From: Paenibacillus sp. AN1007
GTDB taxonomy: Bacteria; Bacillota; Bacilli; Paenibacillales; Paenibacillaceae
Reading direction: 5' to 3'
Length of the DNA stretch: 64,000 nucleotides
NCBI RefSeq assembly: GCF_040702995.1
Contig: NZ_CP159992.1
Coordinates: 4,961,501-5,025,500, forward strand
Shown: piece by piece, positions 36,624-46,059 of the stretch
How the letters are laid out: the number at the start of each line of letters is the position of its first letter
Position numbering within the stretch: position 1 is the first letter of the stretch
Made by a program: the position numbers and the translations under genes
Notes under the pieces: model-generated
The model's input: the letters and a program-made list of their open reading frames with translations, nothing else
Database searches by the model: none
What the model was told of the DNA's origin: nothing

Positions 36624-38171
36624 CTAGTGTTTAAAATGACGTACGCCTGTAAATACCATGGCGATGCCATATTCATTGGCAACTTTGATAGACTCTTCGT
36701 CTTTGATCGAACCGCCTGGCTGAATAACTGCTGTAATGCCAGCTTTGGCTGCCAGTTCCAGTGTATCGCCCATCGGGAAGAAGGCATCCGAAGCGAGAAC
36801 AGCACCTTTAGCCTGCTCACCAGCCTGCTCAATTGCAATTTTGGCAGCACCCACACGGTTCATCTGCCCTGCACCTACACCTACTGTCATGTCGTTCGCA
36901 GCAAGTACGATCGCGTTGGACTTCACGTGTTTAACCACTTTCCAACCGAACAACAGCTGTTTCATCTCTTCTTCGGAAGGTGCACGATCCGTCACCACGT
37001 TAAGCTCGCTCGCTTCAATGGAGTGTACGTCCGATTGCTGCACGATCATACCGCCGTCAATCGACGTTACCACGAATTGGCTTTCACGGTTGCGAGCTGC
37101 GCTCAGCTCACCTGTTTTGAGCAAACGGATGTTTTTCTTTTTCGTCAGAATATCCAGTGCTTCTTGGGTAAAATCAGGTGCGAGTACGATTTCCAGGAAA
37201 ATCTCGCTCAGCTTGTTCGCCGTATCGCTGTCGATAATGCGGTTTGCTGCCACAATTCCGCCGAAAATTGATGTTGGGTCAGCAGCATATGCTTTGCTGT
37301 AGGCTTCATAGATGCTTTCGCCAATACCTACACCGCAAGGGTTCATATGTTTCACGGCAACCACTGCTGGCTCTTCAAATTCTTTGACAATCTGCAGTGC
37401 TGCGTTGGCATCATTGATGTTGTTGTAAGACAGTTCTTTACCGTGCAGCTGCTCGGCTGTCGTCAATGTCCCCTGCGCAGCCAGTGGTTTGCGGTAGAAT
37501 GCCGCCTGTTGGTGTGGATTTTCGCCGTAACGCAGATCCTGGAGTTTTTCGTAAGTAACCGTCAGACGCTCTGGCAGTGGATCGCCATTAACGTTGGACA
37601 GGTAATCGGAGATGAGCGCATCGTAAGCCGCTGTATGGCGGAACACTTTTGCCGCAAGCCGTTTGCGTGTTTCCAGCGTTGTATCCCCGCCGCTGCGAAC
37701 TTCCTCCAGCACTTGGCTGTAGTCGGCCGCATCAACAACAACGCTAACAAATGCATGGTTTTTAGCCGCAGAACGAAGCATCGTTGGGCCACCGATATCG
37801 ATGTTCTCAATGGCATCTTCATAGGCTACATCTGGCTTGGCGATGGTTTCCTGGAAAGGATACAGGTTTACGACAACCAGATCGATATAACCGAGACCAA
37901 GCTCCTGCATTTGGCGTGTATGCTCTTCGTTATCACGAACAGCGAGCAAACCGCTGTGAACTGCCGGATGCAGTGTTTTGACACGTCCGTCCATAATTTC
38001 CGGGAATCCGGTTACGTCCGAAATTCCGATAACAGGTACGCCTTCCTTCGACAGCAGGCTGCTTGTACCTCCTGTCGAAATAATCTCTACACCCATTTGC
38101 GACAGCTCGCGGCAAAAGTCCACGATACCTGTTTTATCCGATACGCTGACCAGCGCTCTTTTGATACTCAC
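36624..38171 (-). CDS. purH: Bifunctional AICAR transformylase/IMP cyclohydrolase
   Basis: This enzyme carries out the last two steps of IMP synthesis. The N-terminal cyclohydrolase domain (residues 1-195) has RALVSVSDKTGIVDFC, STGGTSSLL and GRVKTLHPAVHSGLL. The C-terminal transformylase domain has RYGENPHQQAAFY, VKHMNPCGVGIG and the catalytic Lys-His region KHVKSNAIVLA, ending DAFFPMGDTLELAAKAG. Length 515 residues. The start is GTG after GGAGGAG. Confidence 0.97.
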   Translation of the reverse strand: MSIKRALVSVSDKTGIVDFCRELSQMGVEIISTGGTSSLLSKEGVPVIGISDVTGFPEIMDGRVKTLHPAVHSGLLAVRDNEEHTRQMQELGLGYIDLVVVNLYPFQETIAKPDVAYEDAIENIDIGGPTMLRSAAKNHAFVSVVVDAADYSQVLEEVRSGGDTTLETRKRLAAKVFRHTAAYDALISDYLSNVNGDPLPERLTVTYEKLQDLRYGENPHQQAAFYRKPLAAQGTLTTAEQLHGKELSYNNINDANAALQIVKEFEEPAVVAVKHMNPCGVGIGESIYEAYSKAYAADPTSIFGGIVAANRIIDSDTANKLSEIFLEIVLAPDFTQEALDILTKKKNIRLLKTGELSAARNRESQFVVTSIDGGMIVQQSDVHSIEASELNVVTDRAPSEEEMKQLLFGWKVVKHVKSNAIVLAANDMTVGVGAGQMNRVGAAKIAIEQAGEQAKGAVLASDAFFPMGDTLELAAKAGITAVIQPGGSIKDEESIKVANEYGIAMVFTGVRHFKH

Positions 38172-38310
38172 AATATGCTCCTCCTTTATTATCCCATAAG
38201 CTTCGCGTTTCCTGACGAAACACAGCCGATTTATTTCCCGAGAAATATCACAAAATGCGTATCAATATTCGACTTCTGTTATATAAGTTGAACCATGGTG
38301 TTTACACGGA

Positions 38311-38477
38311 ACACTCCGATGACAGAACAACCTTGAGAGTAGCGGTTATCACTCAATTTTTTGATCCCTTTTTTCAAGGGAAAAATCCGGTGATAAAGGC
38401 ACAGCCTATGCTTTCGAAGCAGCTTTCTTACTGAAAGCTTTTAGCTTCACTTTTCCAGGTTTTTTCTGTCCTCTCCG
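38311..38477. repeat. Intergenic palindromic repeat, copy A (between purN and purH)
   Basis: It begins ACTCCGATGACAGAACAA and ends TTTCTGTCCTCTCCG, so GACAGAA and TTCTGTC form the outer arms. Inside are GGTTATCAC and GTGATAAAG-type arms around a T-rich/A-rich hairpin. Copy B (47070-47195) has the same order of blocks, and copy C lies inverted at 45974-46058. The 30 bases before it (TATATAAGTTGAAC, TGTTTACAC) recur at 31286. Confidence 0.65.
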
Positions 38478-38504
38478 TTAATGTGTAAAAAGAGGCAGCT
38501 TATA

Positions 38505-39122
38505 TCAAACCGGTTTGTTCACGGTGACGTGGCGCCCGTTTAACTGGACCAGACCTCGCGCGAACCAGGACACTACTTCAGGGTACAGCTGCTGCTCGGC
38601 TGCATGAATGGCTTTGCTGATCGTTTCCGCTGTATCTCCCGGCTGCACTGGAACTGGGTGCTGGGCAATAATCGGCCCCGTATCCATTCCCCCGTCAACA
38701 AAATGCACGGTTACACCGGTCACTTTCACACCATACTCCAGCGCTTGTCCAATCGCATCTTTGCCCGCAAAGGCTGGTAGAAGCGATGGGTGAATATTAA
38801 TCAGTCGACCCGCATAACGATCCACCATCACTGAGGTCAGCAGTCTCATATAACCTGCCAGCACAACCAGATCGATCTGTTTGGATTCCAGCACTTCGAT
38901 AATCTCTGCTTCGTATGCTTCACGCGAAGCATAATTTTTAGGCGTAAACAGATGGCATTCTACCCCTGCGTCCTGTGCTCGCTGTACAACGCGTGCAGCA
39001 GGTTTATCACAGACGAGTAATTCCACCGATGCACCCAAATCGCCATTCCGTGCCGCATCAACCAGAGACTGAAAGTTGCTTCCTGTCCCTGAGGCAAATA
39101 CAGCAATACGGTAGTTCGTCAT
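38505..39122 (-). CDS. purN: Phosphoribosylglycinamide formyltransferase
   Basis: This enzyme transfers a formyl group from 10-formyl-THF to GAR. Signature elements are VFASGTGSNFQSLV at the N-terminus, LAGYMRLL and INIHPSLLPAFAGKDA with the catalytic Asn/His, and HFVDGGMDTGPIIAQ with the catalytic Asp. Length 205 residues. Its ATG overlaps the purM stop (TAATG), implying coupled translation. Confidence 0.97.
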   Translation of the reverse strand: MTNYRIAVFASGTGSNFQSLVDAARNGDLGASVELLVCDKPAARVVQRAQDAGVECHLFTPKNYASREAYEAEIIEVLESKQIDLVVLAGYMRLLTSVMVDRYAGRLINIHPSLLPAFAGKDAIGQALEYGVKVTGVTVHFVDGGMDTGPIIAQHPVPVQPGDTAETISKAIHAAEQQLYPEVVSWFARGLVQLNGRHVTVNKPV

Positions 39123-40162
39123 TAAACATCCGCTCCCGTGAAGGTTACTCGCGCATCTCCTTCAGTTACACGGCCAATGATGTATGCTTCTTCGCCGGAA
39201 GCTTTTAACTGCTCCAGCGCTTTCGCTGCATCCGCTTCGTTCACAACCAAGACAAGTCCGATCCCCATGTTAAACGTCGTAAACATATCACGGTTAGATA
39301 CATCGCCTTTTTGCTGTAAAAGGTTAAAGATTGGCAGGATCGGCCATGAGCCATAATCGATATCTACATTCACGCTGCTTGGCAGCATACGCGGGATATT
39401 TTCAATAAATCCACCGCCCGTGATGTGTGCCATCCCTTTTACGTTGACACTTTCCAGCAAGGACAACAGTGGTTTTACATAAATTTTCGTCGGCTCCAGC
39501 AAGGAATCACCCAGTTTGCCACCTAGTTCCGTCACTTCGGAGTGCAGATCCAGGCCGGCTTCTTCAAGCAGCAATCTGCGAACCAGAGAGAAACCGTTGC
39601 TATGCACGCCGCTGGAAGCGAGACCGATGACGGTATCTCCAGGTGCGATGGTTGTACCGTTGATGATTTTTGCTTTGTCCACAATTCCTACCGTGAATCC
39701 TGCGATATCATACTCGCCTTCACTGTACATGCCCGGCATCTCGGCCGTTTCACCACCGATTAATGCACAGCCGGACTGGTGACACCCTTCTGCGATACCC
39801 GCAACGATCGCTTCAATCTTCTCCGGGATGACCTTATCGCAAGCGAGATAGTCCAGGAAGAAAAGCGGCTCTGCTCCTTGTACAACGATGTCATTCACAC
39901 ACATCGCCACTGCATCGATACCGATCGTGTCATGGCGATCCATGGCAAAAGCGATTTTCAGCTTGGTTCCCACGCCATCTGTACCGGAAACCAGTACCGG
40001 CTCATCATATTTGTCCTTGTTTAATCCGAACAAAGCGCCGAATCCACCCAGGTCCGTCATCACTTCCGGACGGAAGGTACGCTTCACGTGTTTCTTCATC
40101 CGCTCAACCGCTTCGTTCCCTGCCGCGATATCCACGCCAGCCTTTTTATATGCTTCGGACAC
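39122..40162 (-). CDS. purM: Phosphoribosylformylglycinamidine cyclo-ligase
   Basis: AIR synthetase. Family markers are MSEAYKKAGVDIAAGNEAV, VSGTDGVGTKLKIA, AMCVNDIVVQGAEPLFFLDYLA, GGETAEMPGMY, GLASSGVHSNGFSLVR and AHITGGGFIENIPRML. I start at GTG 40162, where AAGGGTG is 8 bases upstream and the N-terminus matches Bacillus PurM; the frame extends three codons further. Length 346 residues. Confidence 0.96.
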   Translation of the reverse strand: MSEAYKKAGVDIAAGNEAVERMKKHVKRTFRPEVMTDLGGFGALFGLNKDKYDEPVLVSGTDGVGTKLKIAFAMDRHDTIGIDAVAMCVNDIVVQGAEPLFFLDYLACDKVIPEKIEAIVAGIAEGCHQSGCALIGGETAEMPGMYSEGEYDIAGFTVGIVDKAKIINGTTIAPGDTVIGLASSGVHSNGFSLVRRLLLEEAGLDLHSEVTELGGKLGDSLLEPTKIYVKPLLSLLESVNVKGMAHITGGGFIENIPRMLPSSVNVDIDYGSWPILPIFNLLQQKGDVSNRDMFTTFNMGIGLVLVVNEADAAKALEQLKASGEEAYIIGRVTEGDARVTFTGADV

Positions 40163-40231
40163 AACCCTCACACCCTTCGTATCTTGTATAAATTGAGTTA
40201 TATAAACTTTTGTGTAAATGAAAAGCCCAAC

Positions 40232-40675
40232 TCATTTATTGCTACTCATCTCTAACAGATGAATTTGCACCAATTCAAATCCAGCGACACCCATTGTAAT
40301 GTACTGACTGTACTCTTCTGGTGGAACCATTCGAATGTATTCGTCACCGTTGTACACCGCACCGGCACACTGGAATACTTGCAGTTCTTTTTTCGCCGGA
40401 GTCAGCGGGATGTTACCGACAATGCTCCATGTGCCATCTTTCAGCAGCTTGGGTGACGTGAAGATCACGCTGCTCTTACGTTTACCATAAGAATAGACAA
40501 GGAATTCGCCGTCTTCCAGACTTACAGTTTCGTCACGCTGAATGCTCATCACGCCGAACGAAAATGCCTTTTTGAAGCGGTCTCTCAGTGCACATATCAC
40601 CTGACACACGGCAAAACGCCCATCATGCATTGGAATCAGAAAAACATCGCCCTCGTTATAGCTTTTTCTTCCCAT
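40232..40675 (-). CDS. Imm26-like protein inserted between purF and purM
   Basis: A 147-residue soluble protein. Its opening YNEGDVFLIPMHDGRFAVCQV resembles the Imm26 family (polymorphic-toxin immunity fold: GDxFxIPL-DGR-AxGQV), quoted here as GDVFLIPMHDGRFAVCQV. Beta-rich segments follow (SVIFTSPKLL, YIRMVPPEEYSQYI). No toxin gene is nearby. It lies between purF (13 bases) and purM (70 bases) in the same direction, so it is transcribed with the operon, a position with no counterpart in B. subtilis. The family call is from pattern memory and moderately sure; a housekeeping role is possible. Confidence 0.7.
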   Translation of the reverse strand: MGRKSYNEGDVFLIPMHDGRFAVCQVICALRDRFKKAFSFGVMSIQRDETVSLEDGEFLVYSYGKRKSSVIFTSPKLLKDGTWSIVGNIPLTPAKKELQVFQCAGAVYNGDEYIRMVPPEEYSQYITMGVAGFELVQIHLLEMSSNK

Positions 40676-40687
40676 AAGCCCTGCCTC

Positions 40688-42166
40688 CTAACAGCTCAGA
40701 CCGAACTTCTCTTCACCGTCGAAGTCAAGCCGAGTCGGATAATCATTATCGAAGCATGCCAGGCATAGTCCGCCCTTATAGTCGTCCTGATTATCTCCCT
40801 GAATCGATGCAATCAGTCCCTCCGGGCTGAGGAACGCCAGAGAGTCCGCATTAATCTCGCGGCAGATCTCTTCTACGGACAAGGCAGATGCGATCAGTTC
40901 ACGGCTGTCCGGCGTATCAATACCGTAAAAGCACGGGTTCTTGAATGGCGGCGAAGTAATCCGCACATGGACTTCTGCCGCTCCTGCATCACGCAGCATA
41001 TTCACGATCCGGCGGGATGTCGTACCACGAACGATGGAGTCATCGATCATGACCACACGCTTTCCTTCAACGACGCGGCGCACGGCGCTGAGCTTCATCT
41101 TCACGCCCTGCTCACGCAGTTCCTGACTTGGCTGGATGAACGTACGTCCGGTGTATTTATTTTTGATCATGCCCATCTCATAAGGAATACCTGTTTGTTC
41201 AGCGTATCCAATCGCTGCCGAGATGCTGGAATCTGGTACCCCCGTAACCAAGTCCGCATCGACAAACGATTCAATCGCCATCTGGCTTCCCATCCGTTTG
41301 CGAGCGGCATGCTGGTTCGCTCCGTTCATATCACTATCCGGACGCGCAAAATAAATATATTCCATCGCACACAGTGCCTTACGGTGCTTCTGGTTATCGA
41401 ATCGATCCTCATGGAGCCCATCCGCATCCAGCACAAGCAGTTCCCCCGGCTCAATATCACGGATCAGCTCTGCACCGATCGTTTCGAGTGCACAGGTTTC
41501 AGACGCAAATAGATAAGCATCCCCCAGCTTCCCCATTGTCAGTGGACGAAGTCCATGCGGGTCGGAAGCGACCAGCAGCTTGTCATTCGTCATAATCAGG
41601 AAGGCATATCCGCCGACGATACGCTGGAATGCGTCTTTTGCCGCCTCTACTAGCCCTTTTGAAGAACGCGCGATCAAGTGAGCAATAACTTCTGTATCAC
41701 TGGTTGTCTGAAAAATAGAACCACTCTGCTCCAGCTCACGCCGGATGGTTGGTGCATTCACGATGTTGCCGTTCGTGGCAACGGCCAAGTCGCCATCGCG
41801 GTATTTAAAAACCAGCGGCTGTGCATTCGTCAGTTTGCTATCTCCACTTGTCGAGTAGCGTACATGACCGATCGAAATATCACCGGTAAGTGTCTGCATC
41901 AGGTCTTTGGTGAAGACCTCTTTCACGAGTCCCATACCGCGATGATAGTTAAATTGTGTGCCGTCGCTTACACACATGCCAGCACTTTCTTCCCCGCGAT
42001 GCTGCAGCGCATGCAGACCGTAGTATGAAAGGGAAGCCGCATCAGGGTGCCGATACACCCCGAATACGCCGCATTCTTCCTTTAATTTGTCGAGTCCTTC
42101 CTTGCCGGACCCTTCGTTATAATAATCGCCTGTCCACAACGGTTCCGTCATCAGTTCATGAGACAT
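40688..42166 (-). CDS. purF: Amidophosphoribosyltransferase
   Basis: The first enzyme of purine synthesis (glutamine + PRPP to phosphoribosylamine). The N-terminal nucleophile Cys is exposed by removal of a propeptide before CGVFGVYRHPDAASLS; the propeptide here is about 31 residues, longer than in B. subtilis. The PRPP loop VVMIDDSIVRGTTSRRIV is present, as are C-terminal cysteines (GIDTPDSRELIAS region and CLACFDNDYPT) expected for the Fe-S cluster type. Length 492 residues. It overlaps the end of purL by 16 bases. Confidence 0.96.
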   Translation of the reverse strand: MSHELMTEPLWTGDYYNEGSGKEGLDKLKEECGVFGVYRHPDAASLSYYGLHALQHRGEESAGMCVSDGTQFNYHRGMGLVKEVFTKDLMQTLTGDISIGHVRYSTSGDSKLTNAQPLVFKYRDGDLAVATNGNIVNAPTIRRELEQSGSIFQTTSDTEVIAHLIARSSKGLVEAAKDAFQRIVGGYAFLIMTNDKLLVASDPHGLRPLTMGKLGDAYLFASETCALETIGAELIRDIEPGELLVLDADGLHEDRFDNQKHRKALCAMEYIYFARPDSDMNGANQHAARKRMGSQMAIESFVDADLVTGVPDSSISAAIGYAEQTGIPYEMGMIKNKYTGRTFIQPSQELREQGVKMKLSAVRRVVEGKRVVMIDDSIVRGTTSRRIVNMLRDAGAAEVHVRITSPPFKNPCFYGIDTPDSRELIASALSVEEICREINADSLAFLSPEGLIASIQGDNQDDYKGGLCLACFDNDYPTRLDFDGEEKFGLSC

Positions 42167-44394
42167 GGAATCGCATCCTCCCAGACCTTAGCCAAACCTC
42201 CTACAGGTTCGTTCACGGCTGATGTTCCGTTCAATTCAATGGTCAGGTTACTTCCTTCAACGCGTCCGATTACAGCTGTTGGCACTCCGCGTTCACGTAC
42301 AAAATCCTCCAGTTTGCCTGCTTGCTCCGGCGAAGCCGACAGCAAAATACGGGATTGGCTCTCACTGAACAAAGCGTGATCTGCACGCAGCGCAGTCTCT
42401 ACATTCACCTGTGCGCCCACATTACCGCTGATGCAGGACTCTGCCAGTGCAACCGCCAGACCGCCTTCAGACAAGTCATGCGCGGAGCGAACAAGTCCGG
42501 ATTGGATGGCTTCCAGCACGGTGCTGAGCAGTGCCTTCTCCGTGTTCAGGTCAAGTTCAGGCGGACGGCCTTCAGTCACGCCGTGCACGGCATACTGCAG
42601 CTCGCTGCCGCCGAGTTCCGCTTTGGTTTCACCGAGGAGGAGGATGACATCACCTTCGGATTTGAAAGCTTGTGTCGTGATATGGTCCGTATCATGAACG
42701 AGACCTACCATACCGACCACTGGCGTTGGATAGATGGAGCCTTTGGCGTTTTCATTGTACAGACTCACGTTACCGCCGATAACCGGCGTATCCAGCACAC
42801 GGCAAGCCTCTGCCATACCGTCGACTGCCTTTTCCATCTGCCAGAAAATATCCGGTTTCTCCGGGTTACCGAAGTTCAGGTTGTCCGTAATCGCCAGCGG
42901 TTCCGCACCGGAACATACGATATTCCGCGCTGCTTCACTCACCGCAATCCGTCCGCCCACCTCAGGATCAAGGTACACGTAACGGCCGTTACAGTCCGTC
43001 GTCATCGCAAGACCTTTGCGCGTGCCACGGATCGTTACCACCGCTGCATCCGAGCCTGGACGCACGGCTGTGCTTGTACGCACCATGTAATCGTATTGAT
43101 CGTAAACCCATTTTTTGCTCGCAACTGTTGGGGAAGCCAGCACTTGTTTCAATGCACCGCCGAGATCCGACACCTCGTCATAACGAAGCGTGTCGATGGA
43201 AGCACTTTGCTCATAATAAGCTGGAACAGAAGATGGCTTGTCATATACCGGGCACTCGTCAACGAGCGCTTTTACTGGCATATCGCCAACAACTTCACCG
43301 TGGTGAATCAGCTTCAGACGACCATCATCTGTTACTTTACCGACTTTGGCGCAGATGACGCCCCACCGTTCAAAGATTTCCATCGCCTGCGCCTCATCCT
43401 TCGGTTCAACAACAAACAGCATCCGCTCCTGAGACTCGGAAAGCATCATCTCGTACGGTGTCATGCCTTCTTCACGCTGCGGCACCTGATCCAGATACAG
43501 CTCCAGACCGTTACCTGCTTTACTTGCCATCTCCGCACTGGAACATGTCAGACCCGCTGCACCCATATCCTGAATACCAAGCACGATGCCCGTATCAATC
43601 AATTCCAGACAGGACTCCATCACAAGTTTCTCCATGAACGGGTCACCGACCTGAACCGCCGTACGCTGGGACTCGGATTCCTCCGTCAGTTCTACCGATG
43701 CAAACGTTGCACCGTGAATACCGTCACGACCTGTTGGTGGGCCAACGTAATACACCGGGTTACCTACACCTTTGGCTACACCGCGCTGGATTTTATCATG
43801 ATCGATCAGACCGACACACATCGCGTTAACGAGCGGGTTACCCTCATAGCTCTCATCAAACATCACTTCACCTGCAACGGTTGGAATCCCGATACAGTTA
43901 CCGTATCCCGCAATACCTGCAACCACATGCTCGAACAAATATTTCACGCGCTCGCTCTCCAGCTTACCGAAACGAAGAGAGTTCAGCAGCGCTACCGGTC
44001 TTGCACCCATGGAGAAAATATCACGGATAATGCCGCCCACGCCTGTTGCCGCACCTTGATAAGGCTCTACCGCGGAAGGGTGGTTATGGCTTTCAATTTT
44101 GAAAACAACGGCCTGGTTGTCGCCGATATCCACGATTCCGGCACCTTCACCTGGTCCCATCAGGACACGAGGACCGCTTGTCGGGAAGCGACGCAGGAGC
44201 GGTTTGGAGTTTTTGTATGCGCAGTGCTCAGACCACATCACGCTGAATACACCAATTTCCGTGTAGTTTGGCTTGCGGCCCATGAACTCACAGATCAGCT
44301 CATACTCGCTGTCGGACACGCCCATCTGTGCGTAAAGTTTGTGTTCTGCGACTTGTTCTGCTGTTGGCTCCTTAGCGGATAGCTGCTGCGTCAT
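42151..44394 (-). CDS. purL: Phosphoribosylformylglycinamidine synthase, large subunit
   Basis: The small-type PurL (747 residues) that works with PurS and PurQ as the FGAM synthase complex. Markers include FSVMWSEHCAYKNSKPLL, KIESHNHPSAVEPYQGAATGVGG (quoted as KIESHNHPSAVEPYQ), GIQDMGAAGLTCSSAEMA and SAHDLSEGGLAVALAESC. Its start overlaps the purQ end by 23 bases. Confidence 0.97.
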   Translation of the reverse strand: MTQQLSAKEPTAEQVAEHKLYAQMGVSDSEYELICEFMGRKPNYTEIGVFSVMWSEHCAYKNSKPLLRRFPTSGPRVLMGPGEGAGIVDIGDNQAVVFKIESHNHPSAVEPYQGAATGVGGIIRDIFSMGARPVALLNSLRFGKLESERVKYLFEHVVAGIAGYGNCIGIPTVAGEVMFDESYEGNPLVNAMCVGLIDHDKIQRGVAKGVGNPVYYVGPPTGRDGIHGATFASVELTEESESQRTAVQVGDPFMEKLVMESCLELIDTGIVLGIQDMGAAGLTCSSAEMASKAGNGLELYLDQVPQREEGMTPYEMMLSESQERMLFVVEPKDEAQAMEIFERWGVICAKVGKVTDDGRLKLIHHGEVVGDMPVKALVDECPVYDKPSSVPAYYEQSASIDTLRYDEVSDLGGALKQVLASPTVASKKWVYDQYDYMVRTSTAVRPGSDAAVVTIRGTRKGLAMTTDCNGRYVYLDPEVGGRIAVSEAARNIVCSGAEPLAITDNLNFGNPEKPDIFWQMEKAVDGMAEACRVLDTPVIGGNVSLYNENAKGSIYPTPVVGMVGLVHDTDHITTQAFKSEGDVILLLGETKAELGGSELQYAVHGVTEGRPPELDLNTEKALLSTVLEAIQSGLVRSAHDLSEGGLAVALAESCISGNVGAQVNVETALRADHALFSESQSRILLSASPEQAGKLEDFVRERGVPTAVIGRVEGSNLTIELNGTSAVNEPVGGLAKVWEDAIPCLMN

Positions 44395-45061
44395 GCCGAT
44401 CCCTCCATGCTTTCAAAATTGATGTGAACATCCGTTTGCCGTCTTCCGAACCGAACAGTGAATCTACTGCACGCTCTGGATGCGGCATCATGCCGACGAC
44501 GTTGCCCGCCTCGTTGCAAACCCCTGCGATATCACCCAGGGAACCATTCGGGTTGCTGCCATATGTGAATACAATCTGATTGTTCGCTTGCAAACTTGCC
44601 AGTGTTTCTTCGTCACAGTAATAGTTCCCTTCACCGTGAGCAATCGGAATGACAATCTCTTCGCCTGGTGCGTAGTCACGTGTGAAAGGTGTGTCGGCGT
44701 TAGCCACTTTCAGCACGGTGTCATGACAGCGGAATTTCAGGGACGTGTTGCGGATCAATGCTCCAGGAAGCAGACCTGCTTCCGTCAGGATCTGGAATCC
44801 GTTGCAGATACCCAGTACATATTTGCCCTGCTCTGCAGCCTTAGCCACTTCGTTCATTACGGGTGCGAAACGGGAAATCGCTCCGCAGCGCAGGTAGTCT
44901 CCGTACGAGAAACCACCAGGAACCAGAATACAATCATACGCGGACAAGTCCGTCGCCGTATGCCATACATAATCAACCTCTTGTCCAATCGCATCTTCTA
45001 CCGCTTTGTAACAGTCGATGTCGCAGTTGGAGCCAGGGAACACAAGAACTGCAAATTTCAT
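44372..45061 (-). CDS. purQ: Phosphoribosylformylglycinamidine synthase, glutaminase subunit
   Basis: A class I glutamine amidotransferase supplying ammonia to PurL. The start ATG 45061 (MKFAVLVFPGSNCDID) has GGAGGG 8 bases upstream; longer frames lack a site. The catalytic Cys is in VLGICNGFQILTEAGLLPG (quoted as LGICNGFQIL) and the His/Glu pair in MMPHPERAVD. Length 229 residues. It is 4 bases after purS. Confidence 0.97.
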   Translation of the reverse strand: MKFAVLVFPGSNCDIDCYKAVEDAIGQEVDYVWHTATDLSAYDCILVPGGFSYGDYLRCGAISRFAPVMNEVAKAAEQGKYVLGICNGFQILTEAGLLPGALIRNTSLKFRCHDTVLKVANADTPFTRDYAPGEEIVIPIAHGEGNYYCDEETLASLQANNQIVFTYGSNPNGSLGDIAGVCNEAGNVVGMMPHPERAVDSLFGSEDGKRMFTSILKAWRDRHDAAAIR

Positions 45062-45065
45062 GAGA

Positions 45066-45311
45066 TTAACCCTCCAATTCGTAGCGGTAATCTTCAACAA
45101 CGGTGTTGGCGAGCAGCTTCTCACACATCACTTTCAATCGTTTCTCCGCTTCCACACGATCTGTTGTATCCAGATTCAGTTCCATGACTTTACCGATCCG
45201 TACACTTTCCACTTCGTTGAATCCCATGGAATGCAGGGCTCCTTGTACAGCTACGCCTTGCGGGTCGAGTACGCTTTGTTTAATAGTGACATATACGGTT
45301 GCTTTGATCAT
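45066..45311 (-). CDS. purS: Phosphoribosylformylglycinamidine synthase subunit PurS
   Basis: A small (81-residue) ferredoxin-like subunit that bridges PurL and PurQ. It opens MIKATVYVTIKQSVLDPQGV and contains VRIGKVMELNLD, both characteristic. GAGGAGG lies upstream. It is separated from purC by an 826-base gap of repeats, so its translation cannot be coupled to purC. Confidence 0.95.
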   Translation of the reverse strand: MIKATVYVTIKQSVLDPQGVAVQGALHSMGFNEVESVRIGKVMELNLDTTDRVEAEKRLKVMCEKLLANTVVEDYRYELEG

Positions 45312-45374
45312 GATTCGAAGTTCCTCCTCAGTAATGAACGGGATAAATGCTTTATGCTGTTAAAAAGTAATGCG

Positions 45375-45568
45375 TTGCCTTGGGACGGTCGCTTCGGTGT
45401 GGATGGTTCCTCCGGCCGCTGGTTGTTCCCCGGTTTTTCTGATTCGTTTTGGCCCGCGCTGCGGTCAAAACCCGGGAACAAAGGCGGACGCTTCGCTCCT
45501 TCGTGAACCATTCCACCCCTACGCCCCATCCTGCGGCGATATTTTTTAAAGGCCTAAACCCTTTACGC
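45375..45568. repeat. 178-bp intergenic element, tandem copy 1
   Basis: The core 45391-45568 is about 98% identical to copy 2 (45608-45784), with period 217. It contains an imperfect inverted repeat: GTGTGGATGGTTC near the left pairs with GAACCATTCCAC near the right, and inside them TTGTTCCCCGG pairs with CCCGGGAACAA. Long apparent frames through it reflect sequence composition, not genes. Confidence 0.85.
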
Positions 45569-45591
45569 TGCACGACGGGTAGTAAAAGCGG

Positions 45592-45784
45592 TAGCCTTGG
45601 GGTGATCGCTTCGGTGTGGATGGTTCCTCCGGCCGCTGGTTGTTCCCCGGTTTTCTGATTCGTTTTGGCCTGTGCTGCGGTCAAAACCCGGGAACAAAGG
45701 CGGACGCTTCGCTCCTTCGTGAACCATTCCACCCCTACGCCCCATCCTGCGGCGATATTTTTTAAAGGCCTAAACCCTTTGCGT
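45592..45784. repeat. 178-bp intergenic element, tandem copy 2
   Basis: This is the second copy of the element at 45375-45568. It differs by one T deletion and about three substitutions. The same nested inverted repeats are present. Confidence 0.85.
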
Positions 45785-45973
45785 TTCAAGGTGGGCAACG
45801 GTAAAAACCAGTCATCACGAAAACGTAGCAAGTTTTCGATTTATATGAGTAACATTGATTTTCAGTCTTTCAGTTGCATCTCTTCAGGCTTCATACTTGG
45901 TGAAGCCTGCGCCTTAATTGCCTCATCCACCAGTTTGAACACTGGCGGAGGGAAAGATTTGAGCTGGAGAAAC

Positions 45974-46058
45974 GAAGTGCTCGCCTTTGCAACCGGAATG
46001 TGTCCTTTTGAAAAAAGAATACGAATCCAAACATTCCGGGGGCAACAGCGATCGAAAG
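45974..46058. repeat. Intergenic palindromic repeat, copy C (inverted, diverged)
   Basis: In the opposite orientation to copies A and B, it keeps the flanking blocks CGCCTTT and CAACAGCGATCG-AAG. The inner stem here is CCGGAATGT/ACATTCCGG, different in sequence from copy B but paired in the same place. Confidence 0.45.
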
Positions 46059-46059
46059 C

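Noticed and set aside
42322..44382. 686-codon plus-strand frame opposite purL
   Set aside because: Shadow of purL in the antisense frame; Cys/His/Arg-rich composition and no ribosome site.
45352..45831. 159-codon frame across the tandem 178-bp repeats
   Set aside because: It only translates the repeat (the same 40-residue block twice), has no ribosome site, and lies in a gap between purC and purS. I treat it as repeat DNA.
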